64,000 nucleotides of DNA from SIG603 sp044432645 (GCA_044432645.1 JAWXUM010000006.1:1-64000); one strand, 5' to 3'. Positions 26,943 to 36,024 are shown, numbered from the stretch's first letter. Notes: generated from the sequence alone by a model not told the origin. Numbers and translations are program-made.

Positions 26943-27253
26943 TTTATACCTCTTTATATGTAAAATTTGTAGTTTTAGTAAATGTTGAAAAAAATTTATG
27001 TTTTTTATAAATTTAATATTTTTTAATTTTTTTTATTATATATATATTAATAAGAGTAGCTGTAGTAGTAGGGGGTGTTTAAATGTTAATAAATATATAA
27101 AAGTCTTATTTTTACTGGGTTTAAAGTTTAAAAGTTTTCAATAATTGGTTGTTTATAAATTGTTTATAAGTTTAAAATTTAGGGTTTTTAACAGTGTCAA
27201 CAAAGTTTAAACAGTTGAAAGATTAAAAAATGTTGAAAACTTTAGCTTTAAGT
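26943..27253. other. oriC: Probable oriC segment (dnaA-dnaN spacer)
   Basis: Very AT-rich 311-bp spacer between dnaA and dnaN with no gene. No canonical TTATCCACA box was found. Five same-orientation TGTTNAWAA nonamers occur at 26983, 27084, 27150, 27161 and 27231; these differ from the standard box complement TGTGNAWAA by one fixed base. The 27150 and 27161 copies are spaced 11 bp apart. An A/T-only stretch at about 27000-27052 could be the unwinding element. Origin function rests on gene context and is inferred. Confidence 0.55.
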
Positions 27254-28561
27254 TTAAAGGTTTTTAATATTTTTAGTTATGTCTTCTATTGTATTTTTAA
27301 GGTATAAATCTGTTTTAGTTTTGTCTTCAATTTGCTGAATTGCATATACAATTGTGCTGTGGTCACGACCACCTAAAGTTTCACCAATTGCATTCATTGA
27401 AAGATTTGTAGTTTTTCTTATAATAAAAGCTGCAACTTGACGTGCAGTAGAAATTTTTGCATTTCTTTTAGAAGATTCAATGTCTTCTTTTGTACAACCG
27501 TAAGTTCTGCCTACTTCTTCTAAAATTTTATCTATAGTAATAGGAGTAGATTCTTCGTCTTTGAAAATATCGCTTATAGCATTTTGTGCAGTAATAATAC
27601 TTGGAGCTTTGCCCTCAAGTAAATAATAAGCTTTCATTTTTTTAACTATGCCTTCAAGTTGACGAATATTGCTTTTTAATTTGTTAGCTATAAATTCACA
27701 TACATTAGATGGAATATTTATTTCTAAAAGTTCAGCTTTTCTTTTTATAATGGCAATTCTTGTTTCATAATTTGGTGGTTGAACATCAGCAGTTAATCCC
27801 CATTCAAAACGGCCTTTAATTCTGTCTTCTAAAGTTGCAATATCTTTAGGTGGTCTATCTGATGCTAGAATAATTTGTTTTCTAGACTCATAAAGTGTGT
27901 TAAAAGTATGGAAAAATTCTTCTTGGGTAGATTCTTTACCACCAATAAACTGAATATCATCCATAAGTAAAACATCTGCTTTTCTATATTTTTCTCTAAA
28001 AGCTGCAGTTGTACCTTTTTGAATAGCTTCAATAAGTTCATTAGTGAATTCATCACCTTTAACGTATACTATGTTTAAAGATGAATTATTTTTATGTATT
28101 TCAGTAGAAATAGCATTTAAAAGGTGAGTTTTGCCAAGACCTGAATTTCCATAAATGAAAAGTGGATTATAAATTTGTGCAGGTTTAGTAGCAACTGCTA
28201 CACAAGCTGCATGTGCAAAGTTGTTAGAAGGGCCTACTATAAATGTTTGGAAAGTTAAGTCGTAATATTCACCAGGTGAAGAAATTTTCTCTTCTTGCTT
28301 GACAATTTCCTCGTGAACCATTATCTTATAATCAATAGATATACCAAAAACAGTTGTAAATGCTTCACTAATTAGATTTTGATAACATCTTTCAAGAGTT
28401 TGTTTGTGAAATTCGTTTGGGGCTTCAATTATAGCTACTCCTTTTTCAAAGTCTAAAGAAATAGGGATAAGTCTTGAAAACCAAGTTGTGTAGCCTATAT
28501 CAGTAGTTTGAGTTTTACAATAATCGCAAATTAAATCCCAAGCCTCGTTAAATGATTCCAT
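27254..28561 (-). CDS. dnaA: Chromosomal replication initiator protein DnaA
   Basis: AAA+ initiator that binds DnaA boxes and opens oriC, 435 aa. The N-terminal domain I is residues 1-85 with a short linker. AAA+ Walker A GNSGLGKTH is at 138-146 and Walker B LLMDDIQF near 198-205. Domain IV has STARQVAAFI and the signature GGRDHSTIVYA. A weak AAGG ribosome site lies upstream. It is the first gene of the leftward dnaA-dnaN-S4-recF block and defines the origin together with rpmH, which diverges rightward. Confidence 0.98.
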   Translation of the reverse strand: MESFNEAWDLICDYCKTQTTDIGYTTWFSRLIPISLDFEKGVAIIEAPNEFHKQTLERCYQNLISEAFTTVFGISIDYKIMVHEEIVKQEEKISSPGEYYDLTFQTFIVGPSNNFAHAACVAVATKPAQIYNPLFIYGNSGLGKTHLLNAISTEIHKNNSSLNIVYVKGDEFTNELIEAIQKGTTAAFREKYRKADVLLMDDIQFIGGKESTQEEFFHTFNTLYESRKQIILASDRPPKDIATLEDRIKGRFEWGLTADVQPPNYETRIAIIKRKAELLEINIPSNVCEFIANKLKSNIRQLEGIVKKMKAYYLLEGKAPSIITAQNAISDIFKDEESTPITIDKILEEVGRTYGCTKEDIESSKRNAKISTARQVAAFIIRKTTNLSMNAIGETLGGRDHSTIVYAIQQIEDKTKTDLYLKNTIEDITKNIKNL

Positions 28562-28705
28562 TTTTTTTAATAACCTTATAGATTTAGCTTTTCTATTAAG
28601 CTTTTATCTATATTTTTTACCTTTCTCATATTTAAAATAAATAATATTATATATCAAAAATTGTTAAAAAGCCTCAAATTAGCTTTTACGTAAATAATTA
28701 AAATC

Positions 28706-28734
28706 ATTATAGCACATTTTAAGAAAAAATGCAA
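28706..28734 (-). promoter_or_regulatory. Promoter of dnaA
   Basis: Leftward TTGCAT (complement of 28729-28734), a 17-bp spacer and TATAAT (complement of 28706-28711), giving a leader of about 140 nt. The 28562-29030 rpmH-dnaA gap is otherwise very AT-rich and could hold part of a bipartite origin; one TGTTNAWAA nonamer lies at 28662-28670. Confidence 0.65.
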
Positions 28735-28890
28735 AATTATTAACGATAAAATATATATTTTTTTTACAACAATTTTTATCTTTTTTAAGTAAAAAAATGT
28801 CATTATCTAGTGGTTTGAAAATATTACATCACAAATTACATGATATTTAACAAAAATATTATAATTCTAGCAATATTTTCAAAAATTGCA

Positions 28891-28920
28891 TTGACAAATA
28901 TATATGAATTAAGGTATAAT
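28891..28920 (+). promoter_or_regulatory. Promoter of rpmH-rnpA-yidDC
   Basis: TTGACA (28891-28896), an 18-bp spacer and TATAAT (28915-28920): both hexamers match the sigma-A consensus, fitting the high expression of ribosomal protein L34. The leader is about 105 nt. Confidence 0.85.
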
Positions 28921-29030
28921 TTTAAGGCGAAAGCTTATATTGAAAAATATATAGTGAATAGATGTAGATGAGGTTTTTCGTGTAACAATGGAAAATCAAG
29001 TTATAAATTCCCGAAAGGAGGGTTCTAGGT

Positions 29031-29165
29031 ATGCTAAGAACATATCAACCTAAGAAGCTTCACAGAAAAAAGGAGCACGGTTTCAGAAAAAGAATGTCTG
29101 ACAAAAACGGCCGCAAGGTTCTTGCACGTCGCAGAGCAAAGGGAAGAGCACATTTATCTTATTGA
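29031..29165 (+). CDS. rpmH: 50S ribosomal protein L34
   Basis: A 44-aa, very basic ribosomal protein. The opening MLRTYQPKKLHRKKEHGFRK and the GRKVLARRRAKGR segment are diagnostic. AAAGGAGGG precedes the ATG, and a consensus promoter lies 110 bp upstream. It is the first rightward gene from the origin. Confidence 0.97.
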   Translation: MLRTYQPKKLHRKKEHGFRKRMSDKNGRKVLARRRAKGRAHLSY

Positions 29166-29177
29166 TATTTGCCTTAT

Positions 29178-29205
29178 AAGGTCACAATTTAGTGACCTTT
29201 CTTTG
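29178..29205 (+). terminator. Hairpin between rpmH and rnpA
   Basis: AAGGTCAC (29178-29185) and GTGACCTT (29192-29199) flank a 6-nt loop, followed by TCTTTGTT. Probably a partial terminator that lets L34 mRNA exceed rnpA mRNA. Confidence 0.6.
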
Positions 29206-29244
29206 TTATTGTAATGAATTAGTTAGTAAAAGTTGGCTTAAGTT

Positions 29245-29577
29245 ATGAAAATTAACGCTATTTGCGAAAATAGAGATTATAGAAGAATTTATGCAAGGGG
29301 TAATACTATTGTTACGCCTAGTGTTGTTATATATATTTCTAAAAACAGAAGAAAAAATGTTAGAGTTGGCATAACTACAAGTAAAAAAATAGGAAACGCT
29401 GTTAAACGTAACAGAGCTAGAAGAATTATTAGGGAATCTATAAGAGAAATTTTACCTAATATTAAAGAAGGTTATGATTTAGTTTTAGTTGCTAGAGCTA
29501 AAACACCTTATTTAAAAAGTACACAAATTAAATTAGTGCTTTTAAAACAACTTAAATCCAATGGTATCTTAAAATGA
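29245..29577 (+). CDS. rnpA: Ribonuclease P protein component
   Basis: Protein subunit of RNase P, which works with the catalytic RNA to trim 5' leaders from tRNA precursors. 110 aa, with the RNR signature KKIGNAVKRNRARRIIRE (R55-N56-R57). It follows rpmH as in nearly all bacteria and its stop overlaps the yidD ATG (ATGA). Confidence 0.95.
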   Translation: MKINAICENRDYRRIYARGNTIVTPSVVIYISKNRRKNVRVGITTSKKIGNAVKRNRARRIIRESIREILPNIKEGYDLVLVARAKTPYLKSTQIKLVLLKQLKSNGILK

Positions 29578-29798
29578 AAAAAATTTTGATAGCTATTATC
29601 AAATTTTATAAAAAAAATATTTCAAGCATGAAACCGTTTCCAACTTGTAGGTTTAGTCCAACTTGTTCGGATTATGGTTTACAGGCTATTGAGGAACATG
29701 GCGCTTTTAAAGGTGGTATGTTAACTTTGTGGCGTGTGTTAAGATGCAATCCATTTTGTAAAGCAGGTTATGACCCTGTACCGAAAAAGAAAAAATAA
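29574..29798 (+). CDS. yidD: Membrane protein insertion efficiency factor YidD
   Basis: A 74-aa membrane-associated protein with the family's conserved Cys pattern (C25, C31, C58, C62; PTCRFSPTCSDYGLQAI and RCNPFCKAGYDP). It aids YidC-dependent insertion. It overlaps rnpA by 4 bp and precedes yidC by 18 bp. Confidence 0.95.
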   Translation: MKKILIAIIKFYKKNISSMKPFPTCRFSPTCSDYGLQAIEEHGAFKGGMLTLWRVLRCNPFCKAGYDPVPKKKK

Positions 29799-29816
29799 GC
29801 TTAAAAGGAGCAAATT

Positions 29817-30866
29817 ATGTTTAATTTTTTTGGTAGCTTACTTGGCTATCTATTATGGTTTTTATACACCATTTTTCAAAATTATGGTGTAGCAATTATT
29901 TTGTTTACAGTTATACTTAAAGCGGCACTTTTCCCAATGAATGTAAAACAACAAAGAAGTATGGCTGGTCAAGCTAAACTTTCTGAAAAGCAAAAACTAC
30001 TTCAAGCACAATATGCTAACAATAAAACTAAATATAATGAAGAACTTCAAAAATTATATGAAAAAGAGGGAGTAAACCCAGCTTCTGGTTGTTTAACTTC
30101 TTTAATTCCATTACCAATTATGTTTGGTATTTACTATTCTGTTATTTACCCACTTAAAAATACACTTCACATTGCTAGTGAAACTGTAACTGCTGTAACA
30201 GAGTATGTTGGAACAAGTACTGACATTGTTTTAAGTAACTATGTTGAACTTGATATTATTAAAAACTGGGATGTTTTAAAAGACAGCGTTTCTTCTTTCT
30301 TTACTGCTGCTGAAATTGAAAAAATTGAATTTTTTGTAGACGGTTTTGAGTTTTTAGGTTTAAATTTACTTGAAACTCCAAAAAGTGCAGCGTTTATAGA
30401 ATTGCTTTGGATAATTCCTGTGTTATCACTTGTGTTTTCACTTTTAATGCAATTTGTTATGAGCCGTTACAGCAAAGTTAAACAACAAGGCGCTATGAAA
30501 ATAATGCTTTACTTGTTACCATTTATGTCAGCTTATTGGGCTTACATTTTCCCAGCTGCTGTTGGTTTTTACTGGGTAACATCTTCACTTATGGGTATTG
30601 TTCAATCTATAGTAACACAAAAATTCTTTAGCCATGACCAATTAAACGTTATGAACGAAGCAAAAGCTTATGTAACTTTATATGAAAAAGAAAAGAAAAT
30701 GAATACTTTGCCTGAAAATTTGCAAAGACAAATTTCTAATAAAATAGATTTACAAAATAAAGCAACTTTAAATAATCAAAAACAAGGAAAAGTAGATAAC
30801 AAAAAGAAAAAATCAGCAAAATCTACAAATAAAAACTCACAAGATTATTTAGGAAATAAAAAATAG
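29817..30866 (+). CDS. yidC: Membrane protein insertase YidC/OxaA
   Basis: Inserts small membrane proteins alone or with Sec. 349 aa, with five core hydrophobic helices. Conserved Arg/Lys-rich region MNVKQQRSMAGQAKL lies after the first core helix and GFYWVTSS lies in the last. There is no lipobox Cys at the N terminus, unlike Bacillus SpoIIIJ. The C-terminal tail is Lys-rich (KKKKSAKS), typical for ribosome contact. An insertion at about 120-165 lies between helices. AAAGGAG lies before the ATG. Confidence 0.95.
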   Translation: MFNFFGSLLGYLLWFLYTIFQNYGVAIILFTVILKAALFPMNVKQQRSMAGQAKLSEKQKLLQAQYANNKTKYNEELQKLYEKEGVNPASGCLTSLIPLPIMFGIYYSVIYPLKNTLHIASETVTAVTEYVGTSTDIVLSNYVELDIIKNWDVLKDSVSSFFTAAEIEKIEFFVDGFEFLGLNLLETPKSAAFIELLWIIPVLSLVFSLLMQFVMSRYSKVKQQGAMKIMLYLLPFMSAYWAYIFPAAVGFYWVTSSLMGIVQSIVTQKFFSHDQLNVMNEAKAYVTLYEKEKKMNTLPENLQRQISNKIDLQNKATLNNQKQGKVDNKKKKSAKSTNKNSQDYLGNKK

Positions 30867-30887
30867 TACGAGATAAGGAGTAAAAAA

Positions 30888-31799
30888 ATGATTAAAGAAG
30901 CAATCGCTACAGGCGAAACAAATGAAATAGCTTTTAAAAATGCTTGTGATATTTTAGCTGTAAGCACTGACAAAGCTAGTATGGAAGTAATAGAAAATGC
31001 TGTTAAAAAAACATTTGGTCTTTTTGGTGGAAGTTTAGCTAAAGTTAGAGCATATTACGAAATTACACCTGCTCAAAAAGCTGCTGCATATGTAAAAGAC
31101 ATTCTTACAAAAATGGATGTTGCTAATGTAGAAGTAAATATTGAAGAAGAAAACGAAGGCAGTACTTTAAAAATTGTAGGTGAAGATGTAAGCTTTATTA
31201 TCGGTCATAGAGGTGACACTCTGGATTCACTTCAATACTTAGCATCACTTGTTGCTAATCAAGGCGAAGAAAAATATTGCAGAATTTCAATTGATGTTGG
31301 TAGTTTCCGTGAAAAAAGAAAAGAAACTTTACAAGGTTTAGGCAAAAAAATTGCTTTAAAAGCTTTAAGAATTGGTAGAAACCAAATTTTAGAACCTATG
31401 AACCCTTATGAAAGAAGAATTATACATACAGCTGTTCAAGAAGTAGAGGGTGTTAAATCTTGGAGTGAGGGAACAGACCTTAACCGTCACGTAGTTATAG
31501 GCCCTGTTGACGGTGAAAAACCTAGATATAACAAAAATAACAGAGGATTCAAAAAAGACGGATTTAATAAAGATGGTTTCAAAAAAGACGGTTTCAAGAA
31601 AGATGGTTTTAAAAAAGACGGATTTAATAATAATGGACCAAGAAAACCTTATAATAGCAATTCAGTTAAACCATATAACGACAAAATTACTTCACAAATT
31701 TCTGAAACTGCTCCTGTTCCATACAGCCCAGCACCACTTGATGAGGCTCCTGTACGTAAAAAAGTGGAAGACGCACCACTTTACGGAAGAATTAAATAA
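30888..31799 (+). CDS. khpB: RNA-binding protein Jag/KhpB with GFKKD repeats
   Basis: 303-aa RNA-binding protein: Jag-N domain (1-60), a KH domain with IIGHRGDTLDSLQ, and an R3H domain (EPMNPYERRIIHTAV). KhpB and KhpA bind RNA and influence cell division and wall synthesis. Downstream of R3H is a low-complexity tail with six tandem five-residue units of the GFKKD type, not part of the usual family. AAGGAG precedes the ATG. A strong terminator follows the gene. Confidence 0.92.
   Translation: MIKEAIATGETNEIAFKNACDILAVSTDKASMEVIENAVKKTFGLFGGSLAKVRAYYEITPAQKAAAYVKDILTKMDVANVEVNIEEENEGSTLKIVGEDVSFIIGHRGDTLDSLQYLASLVANQGEEKYCRISIDVGSFREKRKETLQGLGKKIALKALRIGRNQILEPMNPYERRIIHTAVQEVEGVKSWSEGTDLNRHVVIGPVDGEKPRYNKNNRGFKKDGFNKDGFKKDGFKKDGFKKDGFNNNGPRKPYNSNSVKPYNDKITSQISETAPVPYSPAPLDEAPVRKKVEDAPLYGRIK
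31545..31634 (+). repeat. Six tandem 15-bp repeats within khpB
   Basis: Units of GGNTTYAANAARGAY type repeat six times in frame and encode GFKKD, GFNKD, GFKKD, GFKKD, GFKKD, GFNNN. Third-position differences show some age. The basic, aromatic repeat suggests nonspecific RNA binding or disorder. Confidence 0.9.
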
Positions 31800-31818
31800 G
31801 TCATTATTTGTAAAAATT

Positions 31819-31848
31819 AATGGGGAGGGGTTTCCCCTCCTCATTTTT
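31819..31848 (+). terminator. Terminator after khpB
   Basis: AATGGGGAGGGG and CCCCTCCTCATT pair around TTT, followed by a T run. It separates the rpmH-khpB unit from mnmE. Confidence 0.85.
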
Positions 31849-31909
31849 GTTTATTTTATGTAGGAAATAAACAGTGCGAGTTATTAAAGTAAAAAAATCG
31901 GAGAAAAAA

Positions 31910-33280
31910 ATGCAAAACATAAACTCAATATCCACAATTGCAGCTATTTGTACTGCTTCTGGAGTTGGAGCAATCGCTGTTATACGAATATCTGGCGAAA
32001 AAGCACATCAAATAGCCGACAAAATTTTCAAAGGAAACAAAAAAATTTCAGATTTAAAGGGATACCAAGCATTATTTGGTACTGTTTGCGATATTAACGG
32101 CGAGCATTTAGACGAATGCATTGCCCTTAATTTTGTTGCGCCTAAAAGTTTTACTGGCGAAGATATGGTAGAAATTTCTTGTCATGGTGGTAGTTTTGTT
32201 AGCAAAAGAGTGCTTGATGCTGTTATAAAAGCTGGGGCTAGGCCGGCTCTTAGTGGTGAGTTTACAAAACGTGCATTTTTGAACGGTAAAATGGACTTGG
32301 CTCAAGCTGAGTCAGTTATTGAAATAATTAATGCAACTGGCGAAAGAGCGAGGCAAGGTGCTTTGTCGATAAAAGAGGGTAGACTTTCTAAAGAAATTGG
32401 CGAAATATTAACTGATTTAGTTAATATTGGTGGAGATTTATCAGCTTGGGCAGATTATCCAGACGACGATGTTCCACAAGTTGATGAAAAAATGTTGAAA
32501 ACTAAATTAGAAAACGCAAAAACAGTTTTGGAAAACATGATAAAAAACTTCGACAGTGGTAAAATTTATCGTGACGGAGTTAAAACAGCTATTTTAGGGC
32601 GACCAAACGCTGGAAAATCGACTTTAATGAATTTGCTTTCAGGCTGTGAACGCTCAATAGTGACCGATATTGCTGGTACAACTCGTGATGTTGTAGAAGA
32701 AAGAGTTATGATAGGGCAAATTCCACTTATTTTGGCAGACACGGCTGGTCTTCGTGATACTTTAGACCCAGTAGAAAAAATTGGCGTAAAAATGGCGAAA
32801 GATCGACTAAATTGGTCAGAGCTTATTTTGGCTGTTTTTGATGGTTCGCAAGAACTTAACGAACAAGACAAGCAACTTATAAACGATATTAAAGATAAAC
32901 CTAGTATTGCCATTATAAATAAGAGCGATTTAGAACAAAAAATCAACTGTGAGTATATTTTTAATGAAATAAAATACTCAATGTATATTTCTGCGATAGA
33001 CGGAAAGTATTCAACTGAACTTAAAAAACTTGTTGAAAAGATTTTCGGAACTTTAGAAACAGGTGGAGCAGAGTTATGCACACAAAGACAAAGGGATTCT
33101 GTAAACCGTGCATTAATTTCAGTTGAAGAAGCTTTAAATGCTGTAAATTTTGGTTTAACTTTAGACGCAGTAACTGTTATGACAGAAGACGCAGTTTCAT
33201 CATTGTTGGAACTTACAGGCAAAAAAGTTAGTGATACTTTAGTTAATAATGTTTTTTCACGTTTTTGCGTGGGCAAGTAG
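31910..33280 (+). CDS. mnmE: tRNA modification GTPase MnmE
   Basis: Works with MnmG to place the (carboxymethyl)aminomethyl group on U34 of certain tRNAs. 456 aa: N-terminal formyl-THF-binding domain, helical domain, and inserted G domain with GRPNAGKST (230-238), DIAGTTRD, DTAGLRD and NKSD. The C-terminal CVGK motif carries the essential Cys. ATG 31910 is chosen since GGAG lies 6 nt upstream; an in-frame GTG at 31874 would add 12 unconserved residues. Confidence 0.96.
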   Translation: MQNINSISTIAAICTASGVGAIAVIRISGEKAHQIADKIFKGNKKISDLKGYQALFGTVCDINGEHLDECIALNFVAPKSFTGEDMVEISCHGGSFVSKRVLDAVIKAGARPALSGEFTKRAFLNGKMDLAQAESVIEIINATGERARQGALSIKEGRLSKEIGEILTDLVNIGGDLSAWADYPDDDVPQVDEKMLKTKLENAKTVLENMIKNFDSGKIYRDGVKTAILGRPNAGKSTLMNLLSGCERSIVTDIAGTTRDVVEERVMIGQIPLILADTAGLRDTLDPVEKIGVKMAKDRLNWSELILAVFDGSQELNEQDKQLINDIKDKPSIAIINKSDLEQKINCEYIFNEIKYSMYISAIDGKYSTELKKLVEKIFGTLETGGAELCTQRQRDSVNRALISVEEALNAVNFGLTLDAVTVMTEDAVSSLLELTGKKVSDTLVNNVFSRFCVGK

Positions 33281-33289
33281 TGATTAAAA

Positions 33290-33375
33290 CCGTATGGGCA
33301 GACCATTGGTCGCCCGTAATATGGGAAAAAATCAAAGGAAAAAGGAACGACGAGGACGTCAAACCTTACGATAAT
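33290..33375. repeat. REP-like repeats between mnmE and mnmG
   Basis: CCGTATGGGCAGACCATTGG... (33290-33318) resembles the unit at 11299-11323. A degenerate GGAACGACGAGGACGTC (33356-33372) resembles the units at 11258 and 41133. They look like decayed members of the palindromic family. Confidence 0.5.
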
Positions 33376-33411
33376 ACACGATAAATATAAAACTCAATAA
33401 AGGAACTAAAA

Positions 33412-35280
33412 ATGTACAAATCTCAAGAATTTGAAGTAGCCGTAGTAGGTGCAGGTCATGCTGGAATAGAGGCAGGACTTTCAGCTGCAAGGCTTGGCTG
33501 TAGCACAGCTGTTTTTACAATAAATTTAGATGCCGTTGGCAACTGCCCATGCAACCCTAGCATAGGTGGTACTGCTAAGGGTCATTTGGTGCGTGAAATT
33601 GACTCTTTAGGTGGCGAAATGGGAAAAACTACTGACCAATGTTTTTTACAAAGTAGAATGCTTAACCTTGGCAAAGGGCCAGCTGTTCACTCTTTAAGAG
33701 CGCAAATTGACCGTAATTATTACGCTAGAGTTATGAAAAATAAGCTTGAAAGTCAAGAAAATTTAAGGCTTATACAAGCCGAAGTTGTCGACCTTAGACA
33801 AGCTGGTGAAAAGTGGGAAATTGAAACTAGAACTGGCGCTGTTCATCTTTGCTATACTGTAATTTTAGCCACTGGAACTTTTTTGGCTGGTAAAATTTTC
33901 TTGGGCGAGCTTGCTTACGAGGGAGGTCCTGACGGACTTTTCCCAGCAACTTTTCTTTCTAAGGGACTTAAAAAAGTTGGTCTTAATTTAAGAAGATTTA
34001 AAACAGGAACCCCAGCAAGAGTTAACAAACGTTCAATCGATTATTCTGATTTAGAAGTTCAAGAGGGCGATGAGCCTGTTGTTCCTTTTTCATACGAAAC
34101 AAAAAAAGAGCTTAAGAATTCTGTTGTTTGCCATGTGAGTTGGACAAACGAAAAGACTAAAGAAGTTATTTTGAAAAATATTCACCGCTCACCACTATAT
34201 GGTGGAATGATTGAGGGTGTAGGCCCTAGATATTGTCCTAGTTTGGAAGATAAAATAGTGCGTTTTGCCGACAAACCAAGACACCAACTTTTTATAGAGC
34301 CTTGTGGACTTGACACTGGTGAGGTTTATTTGCAAGGAATGAGTTCTTCGCTTCCTGAAGACGTGCAAATCGACTTTTATAAAACTATAAAAGGTCTTGA
34401 AAATGTTGAGATTATGAGGCCTGCTTATGCAATTGAGTACGACTGCGTTGACCCTTTGCAAATGAAAGCAACTTTAGAGTTTAAAGACTTCAAAGGTCTT
34501 TACGGTGCTGGTCAGTTTAATGGTTCTTCTGGTTATGAGGAGGCAGCTGCGCAAGGTTTAGTGGCTGGTATTAACGCTGCAAGAAAAGTTAAAGGTCAAG
34601 ATGAGTTTATTTTAGGAAGAGATGTCGCCTATATAGGGACTTTAATTGACGACCTTGTAACAAAAGGTTGCTCTGACCCTTATAGAATGATGACTTCACG
34701 TTCGGAATATCGCCTTGTTTTAAGACAAGACAACGCCGACATGAGATTAACACCTATTGGTAGAGAATTAGGGCTTATTTCTGATGAGCGTTGGGCAGAC
34801 TTTTTAGAGAAAAAAGAGCAGATTGAATTTGAAACTCAAAGAGCTTTAAAAACTGTTTTTTCACCGACCGATAAACTTAATGAGATACTTGTTTCACGTG
34901 AAACAGCGAAAGTTACTACTGGAATTAGGCTTGGGGACTTGCTAAAAAGACCTCAAATTTCATATGAACATTTAATTGAAATTGATAAAGACAGACCAAA
35001 TTACCCCAAAGCTGTATTTGAGGCTGTTGAAATTTTGTTAAAATATCAAGGTTATATAAAAAAACAAGAGAGCGAAATTGCAGAGTTTAGAAGACTTGAG
35101 AACAAAAAGCTTTCTAGCAATTTTGACTACAGTAAAATTACTGGGTTAAGACTTGAAGCTATTGAAAAACTTAGCAAAGTTAAGCCACTTAGCATAGGGC
35201 AAGCGTCTAGAATTTCTGGTGTTAGCCCAGCTGATATTTCTGTGTTACTTATTTATTTAAGCTTAGTGGGTGAAAACTGA
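33412..35280 (+). CDS. mnmG: tRNA uridine-5-carboxymethylaminomethyl modification enzyme MnmG
   Basis: FAD-dependent partner of MnmE in U34 modification, 622 aa. The FAD-binding GAGHAG is at 13-18, NCPCNPSIGGTAKGHLVREI carries conserved Cys residues, and the C-terminal helical domain binds MnmE. A perfect parS site is embedded in the coding sequence (34890-34905, encoding LVSRETA). The stop overlaps the rsmG start by one base. Confidence 0.97.
   Translation: MYKSQEFEVAVVGAGHAGIEAGLSAARLGCSTAVFTINLDAVGNCPCNPSIGGTAKGHLVREIDSLGGEMGKTTDQCFLQSRMLNLGKGPAVHSLRAQIDRNYYARVMKNKLESQENLRLIQAEVVDLRQAGEKWEIETRTGAVHLCYTVILATGTFLAGKIFLGELAYEGGPDGLFPATFLSKGLKKVGLNLRRFKTGTPARVNKRSIDYSDLEVQEGDEPVVPFSYETKKELKNSVVCHVSWTNEKTKEVILKNIHRSPLYGGMIEGVGPRYCPSLEDKIVRFADKPRHQLFIEPCGLDTGEVYLQGMSSSLPEDVQIDFYKTIKGLENVEIMRPAYAIEYDCVDPLQMKATLEFKDFKGLYGAGQFNGSSGYEEAAAQGLVAGINAARKVKGQDEFILGRDVAYIGTLIDDLVTKGCSDPYRMMTSRSEYRLVLRQDNADMRLTPIGRELGLISDERWADFLEKKEQIEFETQRALKTVFSPTDKLNEILVSRETAKVTTGIRLGDLLKRPQISYEHLIEIDKDRPNYPKAVFEAVEILLKYQGYIKKQESEIAEFRRLENKKLSSNFDYSKITGLRLEAIEKLSKVKPLSIGQASRISGVSPADISVLLIYLSLVGEN
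34890..34905. promoter_or_regulatory. parS: parS site within mnmG
   Basis: TGTTTCACGTGAAACA, identical to the bacterial parS consensus. It is about 6 kb on the rightward side of dnaA and predicted to nucleate ParB. Confidence 0.9.
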
Positions 35281-35984
35281 TGAATTTAATTGAAAAAGCT
35301 AAACTTTACGGCATTGAAATTAGCGTAAAACAAAATGAGCAGTTCGAAACTTACTCAAAATTGTTGGTAGAGTGGAACGAAAAAATAAATTTAACAGCTA
35401 TTACTGAAGAAAATGATATAATTGATAAACATTTTATCGACAGCTTGCTTTTCTTGAAGTCGGTCGATATAAATGATGTTAAAACCTTAATTGATGTAGG
35501 TACTGGCGCTGGTTTTCCAGCTTTGCCACTAAAAATTATGTACCCACATTTAGAGGTTACTCTTTTGGACGGCCTTAATAAAAGATTAAAATTTTTACAA
35601 ATTGTAGCAGATGAATTAGGTTTGGATGTAAGCTGTGTTCACGCTAGGGCTGAAGAGGGTGGAAAAAACCCAGAACTTCGTGAAAAATATGATATTGCTA
35701 CAGCTAGAGCTGTTGCAAACATGAATACACTTAGCGAATATTGCATGCCTTTTGTTAAAAAAGCTGGAAAATTTGTAGCTTTAAAAGGGCCAGGACTTGA
35801 GCAAGAAGTGAAAAAAGCCGACAAAGCGATAGAAATTTTAGGTGGGCAAATAGAAAAAATTGACCATTATATTTTACCTGATAAGGATAAAAGCGAAAGA
35901 AATATTGCAGTAATCAGCAAGGTTAAAAATACACCACTTAAGTACCCAAGGCACGGCAGTCAAATTAAAAAATCAAGCTTATGA
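35280..35984 (+). CDS. rsmG: 16S rRNA (guanine-N7) methyltransferase RsmG
   Basis: Methylates G527 (E. coli numbering) of 16S rRNA using SAM. 234 aa, with SAM motif LIDVGTGAGFPALPLKI and TARAVANMNTLSEY. Its loss gives low-level streptomycin resistance in other bacteria. It is translationally linked to mnmG (TGATG) and ends in a strong terminator. Confidence 0.96.
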   Translation: MNLIEKAKLYGIEISVKQNEQFETYSKLLVEWNEKINLTAITEENDIIDKHFIDSLLFLKSVDINDVKTLIDVGTGAGFPALPLKIMYPHLEVTLLDGLNKRLKFLQIVADELGLDVSCVHARAEEGGKNPELREKYDIATARAVANMNTLSEYCMPFVKKAGKFVALKGPGLEQEVKKADKAIEILGGQIEKIDHYILPDKDKSERNIAVISKVKNTPLKYPRHGSQIKKSSL

Positions 35985-35996
35985 TAAAATAAATCG

Positions 35997-36024
35997 AAAA
36001 AACCTCCCAAATGGGAGGTTTTTT
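35997..36024 (+). terminator. Terminator after rsmG
   Basis: AAAACCTCCC and GGGAGGTTTT pair around AAAT, then TTTT. It ends the mnmE/mnmG/rsmG transcript. Confidence 0.9.

Noticed and set aside
28562..29030. tRNA or small RNA gene in the rpmH-dnaA gap
   Set aside because: No cloverleaf or conserved RNA motif seen; only promoters and AT-rich sequence.
31545..31634. Possible CRISPR-like array
   Set aside because: The units are 15 bp, contiguous and in frame in khpB, with no spacers; no cas genes are present.
31507..31863. Open frame overlapping the khpB repeats
   Set aside because: Shadow frame produced by the 15-bp tandem repeats; khpB in the other frame has clear domains.
32566..33306. Long leftward open frame opposite mnmE
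   Set aside because: Antisense shadow of conserved MnmE G-domain codons; Ser-rich with no recognisable domain.
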